Shown here in pieces: positions 15,146-22,452 of a stretch of 25,365 nt of DNA. The position numbers were made by a program, and so were the translations under genes. This DNA is from Candidatus Manganitrophaceae bacterium (lineage in GTDB: Bacteria > Nitrospirota > Nitrospiria > SBBL01 > Manganitrophaceae), in contig SCUR01000278.1 of the NCBI GenBank assembly GCA_004297235.1, positions 1 through 25,365 on the forward strand, given 5' to 3'. The notes below the pieces were generated by a model. The model ran no database searches. It was not told the origin of the DNA and saw nothing but the letters and a program-made list of their open reading frames with translations. Every line of letters begins with the position of its first letter. The first letter of the stretch is position 1.

Positions 15146-15604
15146 ATGAGACGTGTCGAATATATGCTGGGTGGAGAGGATTTTAAAAAAATGACGGCGA
15201 GCCATTTTATGGAATCGGATGTCTATTATTACTCCGAGAATGCACTCGCGTCCGAATTAATCAACGCCATGACGCGGGGCGGATTCGGGAGTCTACCGAT
15301 TGTATCGAAGGGAAAAGTGCTCGTCGGCCTCGTCAGCGAGTTTGATCTATTGAATGCAATCATGTCCGGCAGAGAAATCAAAATACTCACGGCCAAAGAA
15401 ATCATGACGCAAGATCCGGTCACGGTGACCGAAGAAACGCCGGTGGAAGACATTATTGCCATCCTTCAATCGAATCACTTCATTCGCGTGCCTGTCGTCA
15501 ATGAGGACGGGGTTTTGATCGGCGTCGTTGCTCGACGGGATATCCTTCTCGGCTTCAAAAAATCGACCGAAAAGGCGCCCGCAATGGCATTTAACCTTCT
15601 GTAA
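15146..15604 (+). CDS. CBS domain pair protein
   Basis: A 152-residue protein made of two CBS motifs (about residues 16-75 and 85-145) and little else. Hallmarks are the GFGSLPIVS and FIRVPVVNEDG strand stretches and the LVGLVSEFDLL and LIGVVARRDIL ends. Such Bateman modules bind adenosine nucleotides and regulate a partner protein. No partner is fused or adjacent. The ATG at 15146 has AAGGAG 6 bases upstream; an out-of-frame ATG four bases earlier leads to a short frame. It is followed by a terminator, so it is a single-gene unit. Confidence 0.92.
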   Translation: MRRVEYMLGGEDFKKMTASHFMESDVYYYSENALASELINAMTRGGFGSLPIVSKGKVLVGLVSEFDLLNAIMSGREIKILTAKEIMTQDPVTVTEETPVEDIIAILQSNHFIRVPVVNEDGVLIGVVARRDILLGFKKSTEKAPAMAFNLL

Positions 15605-15630
15605 GAACCGACCGCATTTCAACTCCTCTG

Positions 15631-15667
15631 GAAGGCCCTGCTTTCTTTGAAGGCGGGGCCTTCTTTA
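15631..15667 (+). terminator. Intrinsic terminator after the CBS gene
   Basis: An 11-bp stem with one G-T wobble (15631-15641 with 15653-15663), an 11-base loop and a short T-rich tail (TTTAT). It starts 26 bases after the stop codon. Confidence 0.75.
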
Positions 15668-15788
15668 TCGGGGTGCCCTCCCTTACTCCTTTCATGTTAA
15701 TTGACACCGATTCCAATAGAGTTCTACGATCTCAGTTAAGAAGACTCTTTCATTCCTGCACCCCTTCCACGCTCGCGCGGAGGTCCAA

Positions 15789-16457
15789 ATGGACGACCAT
15801 GCGTTTCAAACGGCGGGCCGGGCCGATACCGGGCGGGCCGTCGCATTCAGCGACGCGGTGTTCGCAATCATCATCACCCTGCTGGTGCTGGACCTTCGGC
15901 CGCCCGACGTTGAGCCCGGCCGTCTTCTCTCCGGGCTGCTGCAGCAATGGCCGACCTACCTGGCCTACGTGACATCGTATCTTTACGTCGGGGTCGTTTG
16001 GACCAACCACAAGGCAACGTTCAAGCGGATTCATTGGACCGATCGGGGCTTACACTGGGCCAACCTGGGGGTTCTCTTCACCACTGCGCTGTTGCCGTTT
16101 CCGACTGCCGTCATCTCCAAAACGATGTCGTACGGCAACCTGGCCGATGAGCGAACGGCCGTCGGGTTCTATGCACTGATCGGAGCTCTCCTTTGTCTGA
16201 GCTGGCTCGTCTTCTTCCACTATCTGACCCGACACAGAGAACTGGTCGAGAAAAATGTCTCGGAGAGGTTCTTCCATGACGAGCGCAAACGGGCCTTCAC
16301 GGGGGTCGCCCTCTACTCACTCGCCGGCGTGCTCGGATCCGTCACCACTCCGGCGGTAGCGCTGGCGATCTTCCTTCTATTACCGGTCTTCTACGGTCTT
16401 ACCAGCGAAGGACTTTATGAGCTTCCCATCTTGTCCCACCGGCTTAGATCGCAATAG
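15789..16457 (+). CDS. TMEM175-family (DUF1211) potassium channel-like protein
   Basis: A 222-residue membrane protein. The first helix carries the family signature RxxxFSD (R16, F20-S21-D22), followed by AVFAIIITLLVLDL. Five further hydrophobic segments follow (about 55-72, 88-105, 125-145, 168-188 and 190-208), matching the six-helix bacterial TMEM175 layout. Bacterial members form tetrameric, weakly selective potassium channels. This length is usual for the single-repeat bacterial form. The ATG at 15789 has GGAGG with 5 bases of spacing. It follows the CBS terminator by about 120 bases and is probably transcribed alone. Confidence 0.92.
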   Translation: MDDHAFQTAGRADTGRAVAFSDAVFAIIITLLVLDLRPPDVEPGRLLSGLLQQWPTYLAYVTSYLYVGVVWTNHKATFKRIHWTDRGLHWANLGVLFTTALLPFPTAVISKTMSYGNLADERTAVGFYALIGALLCLSWLVFFHYLTRHRELVEKNVSERFFHDERKRAFTGVALYSLAGVLGSVTTPAVALAIFLLLPVFYGLTSEGLYELPILSHRLRSQ

Positions 16458-16565
16458 ATGGTCCACGCTCCACAAAAGGGGAGTGCGCTTATTCCCTTGG
16501 AAACCAATCGGGTAAAAGGGTTTCTATATCAAAATAGGGACGATTTTAAGGCTAATTTTTTTCTC

Positions 16566-16594
16566 TTGAGGTCGATTTTCGGATATGGTATATT
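16566..16594 (+). promoter_or_regulatory. Promoter of the 58-residue membrane peptide gene
   Basis: TTGAGG (16566-16571), a 17-base spacer ending TGG and TATATT (16589-16594). The predicted start near 16601 gives an unusually long leader of about 119 bases before the ATG at 16720. Confidence 0.7.
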
Positions 16595-16719
16595 CGGTTC
16601 CGCTCGGCAAGCTGACCGCTGAGCACCGCGATGATGTTCAGCGCGAGTACGGTGGGCCTCCAAGCGGCGCCATCGGATGGTCAGACCACCGGTCATTCGG
16701 AAATATAGGGAGAAAGAAA

Positions 16720-16896
16720 ATGGCTTCAGAGACAAGATCTAAAACTGTGGTCGCCCCAGGATTTGATATCCTGTTTGAGTTTTTGAGCAATTATGGTCTG
16801 CCTCTGCTAATTGTGGGCGTCCTGTCGTTACTGGGCTTTTTCTTGTGGAACGTCACCACATTCATCCCAGGCGCTGTGTGGAGCATTCCCAAGTAA
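16720..16896 (+). CDS. Small single-pass membrane protein, 58 residues
   Basis: The ATG at 16720 follows a GGGAGA site by about 7 bases. The peptide has a polar N-terminus (MASETRSKTVVAPGF), one membrane helix (about residues 27-45, LPLLIVGVLSLLGFFLW) and a short tail ending in WSIPK. It has its own promoter and a very strong terminator, so it is a complete monocistronic unit and likely real. Family unknown. The size would suit a small subunit of a membrane complex, but no complex is encoded here. An in-frame ATG at 16585 would place the start within the promoter -10 area and is unlikely. Confidence 0.75.
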   Translation: MASETRSKTVVAPGFDILFEFLSNYGLPLLIVGVLSLLGFFLWNVTTFIPGAVWSIPK

Positions 16897-16957
16897 CGAG
16901 GGGTTGATCGCAATCATCACGCCGGCACTGCTTGCTTGAACGCCCCACTTTTATTCA

Positions 16958-17003
16958 GAGGGGTGGAAAGGGGTTTTTGTCTCCTTTCCACCCCTCGCGT
17001 TTT
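16958..17003 (+). terminator. Strong intrinsic terminator after the 58-residue gene
   Basis: A perfect 14-bp stem (16958-16971 with 16983-16996), an 11-base loop and GCG followed by TTTT. It may also block transcription coming from either side, as the next gene is convergent. Confidence 0.9.
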
Positions 17004-17052
17004 CTACGCTCCAGATCTTAAAATCCTTTTAAATTCCGCTTATTAAAATACC

Positions 17053-18096
17053 CTACTCAGGGAACGATTCCGGCCGCCGGATTTGCTGCCACCCCTCGCC
17101 GTTCAAAGTCTCAAGGAAGGCGACCAAGTCTTGCTTTTCCTGTCCGTTCAGGTTCAGCGGGGCGATGGCCGGATCGAGAAAGGGATTTTTCACTCCCCCC
17201 TTGTTATAATAATCGACCACCTCTTCAAGAGTGGCTAAGCGCCCGTCGTGCATGTAGGGGGCGGTGTTGGCAATCTCCCGGAGCGTGGGGGTTTTAAAAG
17301 CGCCGATATCTTTCGTATTGTTCGTTATCGCGTATCGGCCGACGTCGACGGTGGCGCCATCCCAGCCGACCCCGAGATTATGGAAGCTCTCGTCGGTGAA
17401 ATTGAACCCGGAGTGGCAGATCGCGCAGCGGGCCTTTCCGCGAAAGAGAGCCAGCCCCCGTTTGGCCGGTTCCGAGATGGCCTTCTCATCCTTTCCGACT
17501 TCAAATCGATCGAACGGGCTGTTCCCGGAAACGATCGTCCGCTGAAAAGAAGCGATCGCCTTTCCAACCCCTTCCAGGGTGATCTCCGTCCCGAACACCT
17601 TCTTGAATTCCGTTTTGTAGCCTTCGATCTTGTTCATCTTGGCCAGCATTTCCGAATAGTCGACAAAACCATGTTCGACCGGACTGGCGAAAGGTCCCAC
17701 CGATTGCGCTTCCAGGGTCGCGGCGCGCCCATCCCAGAACTGCACCTTGCTGAAGGCGCGGTTGATCGCCGTCGGGGCGCTTCGTCCCCCTTGCAGCCGG
17801 CGGATTCCGGTCGAGACCGGCTGGCCATCGGTGAACCCCAACGAGGGGATGTGGCAGGTGGAGCAGGAGATGGTGTTGTCTTTAGAGAGACGTTTGTCGA
17901 AGAAGAGAACCCGCCCGAGTTCGATTTTCTCTTGAGTCATTGGATTGTCGGGTGGAACATAAAAGGCCTTTTCGTTGAGCCCGAACGGAAGAGCAAGATG
18001 GAAGGTCGGCTCTCCGGCGCCGAGGGTGTTTTGAACAATGAAAAAGACCGAAACCGACAGAAGGACCACTCCAAGCAACCCCCCTTTCTTACTCAT
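17053..18096 (-). CDS. Diheme cytochrome c peroxidase (CcpA/MauG family)
   Basis: A 347-residue periplasmic enzyme. A signal peptide covers about residues 1-27. Two heme c sites, CSTCH (78-82) and CAICH (224-228), mark the two-domain peroxidase. Further family signatures are FWDGRAATLEAQ and PYMHDG, whose methionine is the expected ligand of the high-potential heme. Members reduce hydrogen peroxide to water with electrons from small cytochromes. The ATG at 18096 has AAGGAG 8 bases upstream, and the 10 codons before it in frame are not needed. It follows the peroxiredoxin gene by 56 bp with no promoter-like palindrome, so the two probably form one peroxide-stress operon. Confidence 0.95.
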   Translation of the reverse strand: MSKKGGLLGVVLLSVSVFFIVQNTLGAGEPTFHLALPFGLNEKAFYVPPDNPMTQEKIELGRVLFFDKRLSKDNTISCSTCHIPSLGFTDGQPVSTGIRRLQGGRSAPTAINRAFSKVQFWDGRAATLEAQSVGPFASPVEHGFVDYSEMLAKMNKIEGYKTEFKKVFGTEITLEGVGKAIASFQRTIVSGNSPFDRFEVGKDEKAISEPAKRGLALFRGKARCAICHSGFNFTDESFHNLGVGWDGATVDVGRYAITNNTKDIGAFKTPTLREIANTAPYMHDGRLATLEEVVDYYNKGGVKNPFLDPAIAPLNLNGQEKQDLVAFLETLNGEGWQQIRRPESFPE

Positions 18097-18152
18097 CTTC
18101 TCTTCTCCTTTGTGTCTCATGTTCATTTAAAGAATCTATAAACAGGGCGATT

Positions 18153-18695
18153 TTAAGAGAGCGTCGCCTTCCCCCTCTCCCAATTGCAGGGAGTCATCGC
18201 CTCGCTCTGCAACGCATCGAGGGTGCGGAGCACCTCTTTGGTATTCCGTCCCACACTCAGGTCGTAGACGCTGACCCATCGGATCACGCCGTCGGGGTCG
18301 ACAATATAGGTGGCGCGATACGGAACCTTCTCTTCCGGGTGAAGAATTCCGAGCTGATCGCTGAGCGTTTTCTTGTAATCGGCCAACATCGGGAAGCCGA
18401 GCTCTTTCAAATCCGGATGGCTCAACCGCCAGGCCAGATGCACATAGTGGCTGTCGGTGCTGATGCCGTAAACCCCCGTCTTCCTCTCTCGAAACTGGTT
18501 CAGCTCCCGATTGAACTCCGCGATCTCTGTCGGACAGACAAAAGTAAAATCAAACGGCCAGAAGAAAAACACCGACCATTTTCCCAAGACCGCCGTGGAG
18601 TCCAAGACGCCAAACTCTTTTCCTCTTTCAATAGAAACCACAGACGGAAGCGAGAATTCCGGAAATCTTTCTCCAAGACCCAACAAGCGACTCAT
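18153..18695 (-). CDS. 2-Cys peroxiredoxin (AhpC/Prx1 type)
   Basis: A 180-residue peroxiredoxin. The peroxidatic cysteine C54 lies in FVCPTE, preceded by the usual WPFDFTF stretch. The resolving cysteine C170 is in TPCNWERG, equivalent to the VCPANW motif of typical 2-Cys enzymes. Its physiological reductant is not encoded nearby, as no AhpF or AhpD homologue is seen. It reduces hydrogen and organic peroxides in the cytoplasm. AAAAGGAGG lies just before the ATG at 18695. A 15-bp Fur/PerR-like palindrome is centred about 38 bases upstream, which suggests control by the adjacent PerR-like regulator. Confidence 0.95.
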   Translation of the reverse strand: MSRLLGLGERFPEFSLPSVVSIERGKEFGVLDSTAVLGKWSVFFFWPFDFTFVCPTEIAEFNRELNQFRERKTGVYGISTDSHYVHLAWRLSHPDLKELGFPMLADYKKTLSDQLGILHPEEKVPYRATYIVDPDGVIRWVSVYDLSVGRNTKEVLRTLDALQSEAMTPCNWERGKATLS

Positions 18696-18725
18696 TCGTA
18701 CCTCCTTTTAATATTTATTCTAGAA

Positions 18726-18740
18726 TTAGATATAATCTAA
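18726..18740. promoter_or_regulatory. PerR-like operator upstream of the peroxiredoxin gene
   Basis: TTAGATATAATCTAA is a 7-1-7 palindrome with 6 of 7 half-site matches, located between the regulator stop and the peroxiredoxin start. It matches the box at 19181-19195 in sequence and layout (both TTAGA...TCTAA) and resembles the PerR/Fur box type. Confidence 0.7.
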
Positions 18741-18756
18741 CAAAAAAGCAAAAAAC

Positions 18757-19176
18757 TTATTTCTTGGTGCCCCGCAATAGAATCTGGATCCCTTTAACCT
18801 TGAATCCTTCCTTCAATTTAACCGACAGGTCGACCGATTCCGGTTGGACGTCGTGCAACTCCCCGGTTTTTTCATCCAGAAAATGATAATGGATGTCGGT
18901 GTTGCTGTCATAAACCGCCGCATCGGAGTGAGGGAATTTAAACTCCTGCAAAATTCCCGCATCGACCAGCGTCTTGACGGTATTGTAAACCGTCGCCCTG
19001 CTCATCTTAGGGAAATGGCGATCGGCCCATTTTTTAATCTCTTCCGCGGTGGGATGATCGGCCTCGCCCAGAATATACCCGCAAATCGCGATCCGTTGCG
19101 CCGTCGGCTGGACGCCGGCATCGACAAGCCGTTTTTCTACGTCCGGATGACTGAGTGGCTTCTTTTTTCGATTCAT
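18757..19176 (-). CDS. PerR-like Fur family regulator lacking structural-zinc cysteines
   Basis: A 139-residue winged-helix repressor. The recognition helix reads SRATVYNTVKTLV (59-71). All five residues aligning with the PerR regulatory metal site are present: H41, D90, H96, H98 and D109. The last is Asp as in PerR, where Fur has Glu. The two CxxC pairs that hold structural zinc in Bacillus PerR are gone: the first is replaced around D101/T104, and the protein has a single cysteine (C32). It probably senses hydrogen peroxide through metal-catalysed histidine oxidation and controls the adjacent peroxidase genes. The promoter overlaps an operator and ends at the ATG, implying an autoregulated leaderless mRNA. 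Confidence 0.92.
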   Translation of the reverse strand: MNRKKKPLSHPDVEKRLVDAGVQPTAQRIAICGYILGEADHPTAEEIKKWADRHFPKMSRATVYNTVKTLVDAGILQEFKFPHSDAAVYDSNTDIHYHFLDEKTGELHDVQPESVDLSVKLKEGFKVKGIQILLRGTKK

Positions 19177-19180
19177 ATGA

Positions 19181-19195
19181 TTAGAATAACTCTAA
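19181..19195. promoter_or_regulatory. PerR-like operator over the regulator's own -10 box
   Basis: TTAGAATAACTCTAA is a 7-1-7 imperfect palindrome (6 of 7) that covers the -10 hexamer (19188-19183) of the regulator gene. Binding would directly block polymerase, the usual plan of autorepression. Confidence 0.7.
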
Positions 19196-19211
19196 ATTTA
19201 AACTATGTCAA
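19183..19211 (-). promoter_or_regulatory. Promoter of the PerR-like gene
   Basis: TTGACA (19211-19206), exactly 17 bases and TATTCT (19188-19183) on the minus strand. A start 7 bases downstream falls on the A of the ATG at 19176. Confidence 0.8.
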
Positions 19212-19249
19212 TACAATTCTTACAATCACTTTGAGAAGCAGCTCTCAAA

Positions 19250-19900
19250 CCGTCCTGAGCTTCCCCGGCGAAAGAGAAATCCCGCCGTCATCGCCAGGGT
19301 GGAATAGGCGGCGGGGATGGCGATGCCACCCCGGAGGCCATCCCCGCGTTACGGACAAACAGGTAGGCCACCGGAATTTTAAACAGCCAAAACAAAGGAA
19401 GTTAAGCAGCATCGGCGTCGTTGTATCTCCCGCGCCGTTGAACGCCTGAGCCATCACAACTCTACCCATAAAGAGAAATCCGAGCGCCACGATGCGTAGG
19501 CAGTCGACCCCGAAGGCGACGACGCTCGGATCAGTGCTGAAGAAGCGGACGGTCGGCCCCGGGAGAGCCACGAAGGCGCCCCCCCACCGACCCGAGGAAG
19601 ACGAACATTTAAAAAGCGGCGGTCCAGCCCTCCCCTCTCCGGCATCGGCCCCAGCCCGAAGATGAAGAACGGACCGCGGAGAATGTTGGGCTCATTGGCG
19701 ATCCGCTGCGAACGCATTGCGATCCCGGCGTCGCCGCCCCCTCCGGATTCTTCTCCCCGGCGCGGCGCGCCACCAGGGCGGTGGCTCCGGCCGACAAGCC
19801 CATACTCCGCGTAAACCACGGAGAGCATCGACTCGGCCAAGCCGACGGTGGCGACCGCGTCGGGGCCGAGCTTCGAGAGAGTTGAGTCGCTTTTCCCGAT
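19250..19900 (-). pseudogene. Decayed MATE-family efflux transporter
   Basis: Fragments in different frames of the minus strand match successive parts of a MATE transporter. An N-terminal piece, with SKLGPDAVATVGLAESML, is followed in another frame by GLSAGATALVARRAGEKNP. Near the C-terminus a piece includes LRIVALGFLFMGRVVMAQAF and GAGDTTTPMLLNF. The next frame gives WLFKIPVAYLFVRNAGMASG, and a further frame ends with AIPAAYSTLAMTAGFLFRRG. At least four frameshifts are needed, and about half of the usual 450 residues are missing from the middle. The order is intact, so this is decay and not rearrangement. No start or ribosome site remains. Confidence 0.85.
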
Positions 19901-20043
19901 ACCGTCTATCGGTGAATCGTTCATTATACACCGGATTTCGAAGAGCCTCGTTTGCCCTCTCCGGAGGGACTTTGTATTCTTTCGACGAAGTCGTTGGCGC
20001 AGGACCGGCATCGGAGCGAGGATGTTTCTCAGGAGAGGAAGGA

Positions 20044-20439
20044 TTAGACTTTCTTGCTTAAAATCATCTCTTTCAACAAGTGGCGATGGCAATGTTCTTC
20101 TTCCTCGGCGCAATGACACAGCAGGGTGATCGGCTCGGTTTGCGCCAATTTCTTGATCAGCCTCAGTGTGAATTTCTGTCCGTGGTTTCGGATCACCTTG
20201 TTGTACTGATCGGCCCCGCCGCTTTGAAACATCTCCGCTTTATACCGTCGCGCATAAGCGCCCCAATCGATTGTCCCGCTCAAAAAATCTCTCAAGAGCG
20301 GCTCGCTCGGTCCCAAGTTCGCCATCCAGACATCATAACGATCCTTTTTAATGCCCCGGCCCCGGAAGCGGGCGACCAAAATGCGCAAGCCGTCTTTTTT
20401 GGAATCGATGGGGGAATGAATTGATTTCGTTCTCAGCAT
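20044..20439 (-). CDS. DUF488 family protein
   Basis: A 131-residue protein with the DUF488 signature: YDVWMANLGPS near residue 35, an RY..EM stretch, and TLLCHCAEEEEHCHR near residue 105 with a cysteine/histidine cluster that is conserved in the family. The function is not established. The ATG at 20439 has GAGG about 8 bases upstream. It lies next to the MATE remnant on the same strand, with no sign of shared transcription. Confidence 0.88.
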   Translation of the reverse strand: MLRTKSIHSPIDSKKDGLRILVARFRGRGIKKDRYDVWMANLGPSEPLLRDFLSGTIDWGAYARRYKAEMFQSGGADQYNKVIRNHGQKFTLRLIKKLAQTEPITLLCHCAEEEEHCHRHLLKEMILSKKV

Positions 20440-20526
20440 TTAAGCACCTCGTTGGGGAGGTCTCTGACCCATCCTTGTTTATTCGTTACTCCGTTTGAAT
20501 AAGGCAAGACCCCTCGTTTCGTCTAA

Positions 20527-20556
20527 TTGACTCCCTCCTCGAAACATTCCTACGAT
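20527..20556 (+). promoter_or_regulatory. Possible promoter of the repeat-bearing membrane protein gene
   Basis: TTGACT (20527-20532), an 18-base spacer and TACGAT (20551-20556). The leader would be about 165 bases and includes a GC-rich hairpin at 20639-20664. Confidence 0.45.
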
Positions 20557-20728
20557 AGAAGTTGAAAATCATTTCTTCTTCGGTGAAAAGAGGATCTTGC
20601 AGATCGGCCGACGAGGCAGTGAAAAGGCGCTCTGCGAGGGCCGGCGGAGTGGAACGCTCCGGCCTTCAAACGCCGACCGATGAAACTATTATGACTCAGT
20701 CGTGCACTCTTAAGAATGGGAGTCTTCT

Positions 20729-22417
20729 ATGAAAAAGTACGCTGCAACCATCGGGTTTTTGCTTCTACCTCAGCTCGCTTTTGCGCAAGCAGTGGCCGTG
20801 ACCCCGGGAGGGGCGGTTCTCTTCTCGGGCCCCCACTTCTTCGCCGCGCTTCTGGCGGGGTTTGCGCTCGCCGTCGCGTTTCAGTTGGCGCTCACCCACC
20901 TTTCGGTGGCGGCCGGCATCAGCGCCATCGGACCGGTCGACACGAGGAGTAAAACCGGCGCTTCCGCGAGAAAGGAGGCGAAGGAGGACGACGGGGCCAT
21001 GGCCACAGCGCGTAAAATCACGACCGGCTATGGTATCTGGACGTTGGTCACGGCGAGCATCGCCCTCTTCTTTGCCAGCTGGCTGGCGGCGGAGCTCAGC
21101 TTGAGCGGCAGCGCCCGGATCGGCGCGATCGTCGGGCTGACCATCTGGGCGCTTTTCTACCTGGCGATGACCACCCTACAGGTGGGGGCCGTGACCTCCC
21201 TGGTCGGGTCGCTGATCAACACCGCCACCTCGGGGCTCCGCTCCATGCGGCAGGTGGCCGCCTCCCTCTTCGCAAGCTCCCCCGAGGAAAAAGCAGCCGA
21301 CACCGCCGCACAGGTGGCGGCCTCGGTTCGGGATGAAATCTTCGGGGAGATGGACCCGAAGGATGTGCGAAATCAGATGCAAAACTTCATCCGAGAACTC
21401 AAGCCCAAGCCGATCGATCCGAGAGAAATCCGCGAGGAGTTGGAGAAGCTCTTCAGTGAAACGGAGATCCGGGCGATGACCACACACGACGACCGTTTGG
21501 ACCGGGATAAGCTGATCGCTTCCTTCGAGACGAAGTATCGCTCCCCCGAGCGGAGACGGGAGACGTTGGACCGGGCCAAAGGGGCCGTTGCAACGGTGCA
21601 AGAGGAGGCGAAGTCGGAAAAACCGATCGCCGAGAAGGTCGTCGATGCCGGCCTCCGCCTGGCCGCCGGCTACTCCAAAGAAGAAGCCGAGCGGACCCGC
21701 CGGGAGTGGGAAAACTATTTGCGCAGCACCGGCAAAGCGGAGCTCAACCCCGACAACATCAAACGCGAAATCGAAATCCTGGTTCACGATCCGAAGAAAG
21801 GGACGGCGCTCCTTCAGAGCCGCGTCAACGAAGCGTTCAACAAATCAACGGTCGTCTCGCTGTTGGAACAACGAGAAGATATGTCCCATGAGGAGGCGGA
21901 GCGCGCCGCCGATCGGGCGGAGCAGATCATTCGGGAGTTCCGGCAAAGGGGCGGAGCGGTCCAGGAGCGTCTCAGCCGGGCGCAGGAGAGCGCGGCGGCA
22001 CGGGTGCGGGAGTATCTCGATTCGCTGGATCAGCCGGAGCTCAGGTATGAAGGCCTCCGCGACGATCTTTTGCGTCTCTTCCACGATCCCAAAGCGGGGG
22101 CCGACGCATTGATCCGGCGCTTCAAGTCGATGGACCGGGAGACCCTCAAGGCGATTCTCGCCTCCCGAAGAGGCACCTCTCGGGAGGACGCCGAACACAT
22201 TCTCAACCAAATTGAATCGACGCGCGACCACGTGATCGGCAAAGCGGAGCAGATGGAGGCCGAGGTCGAGCGTCGGACAAACCAGCTGAAAGAAGAGGCG
22301 TTGAAGCAGGCGGAAGAGACGCGGAAGGTCGTCGCGGCCGCGGCCTGGTGGACCTTCCTCACCGCCGTGGTCTCCGGCGCGGCGGCAGTGGCGGGCGGTC
22401 TCATCGGAGTTGCATAG
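20729..22417 (+). CDS. Repeat-bearing membrane protein of unknown function
   Basis: A 562-residue protein with a signal-like start (about residues 5-20) and membrane helices near 36-58, 103-121 and 130-150. A long, charged helical region follows, and a final hydrophobic segment spans 538-561. The charged region holds three diverged copies of a module at about 220-300, 330-405 and 429-503. Copies two and three share the pattern YL-x-S...DP-K-x-G...L then an S-x-E/D-x-A-E helix; copy one is weaker. I do not recognise a family. The form suggests an envelope-spanning or membrane-remodelling scaffold, which is inference. The ATG at 20729 has GGGAG 6 bases upstream. Confidence 0.75.
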   Translation: MKKYAATIGFLLLPQLAFAQAVAVTPGGAVLFSGPHFFAALLAGFALAVAFQLALTHLSVAAGISAIGPVDTRSKTGASARKEAKEDDGAMATARKITTGYGIWTLVTASIALFFASWLAAELSLSGSARIGAIVGLTIWALFYLAMTTLQVGAVTSLVGSLINTATSGLRSMRQVAASLFASSPEEKAADTAAQVAASVRDEIFGEMDPKDVRNQMQNFIRELKPKPIDPREIREELEKLFSETEIRAMTTHDDRLDRDKLIASFETKYRSPERRRETLDRAKGAVATVQEEAKSEKPIAEKVVDAGLRLAAGYSKEEAERTRREWENYLRSTGKAELNPDNIKREIEILVHDPKKGTALLQSRVNEAFNKSTVVSLLEQREDMSHEEAERAADRAEQIIREFRQRGGAVQERLSRAQESAAARVREYLDSLDQPELRYEGLRDDLLRLFHDPKAGADALIRRFKSMDRETLKAILASRRGTSREDAEHILNQIESTRDHVIGKAEQMEAEVERRTNQLKEEALKQAEETRKVVAAAAWWTFLTAVVSGAAAVAGGLIGVA

Positions 22418-22452
22418 GAGCCGGCGCAGCACGGGAGAAGACCCGCACCGAT

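Noticed and set aside
17248..18141. A 297-residue plus-strand frame opposite the cytochrome c peroxidase gene
   Set aside because: The minus strand has two heme sites and a signal peptide; the plus frame has no recognisable feature.
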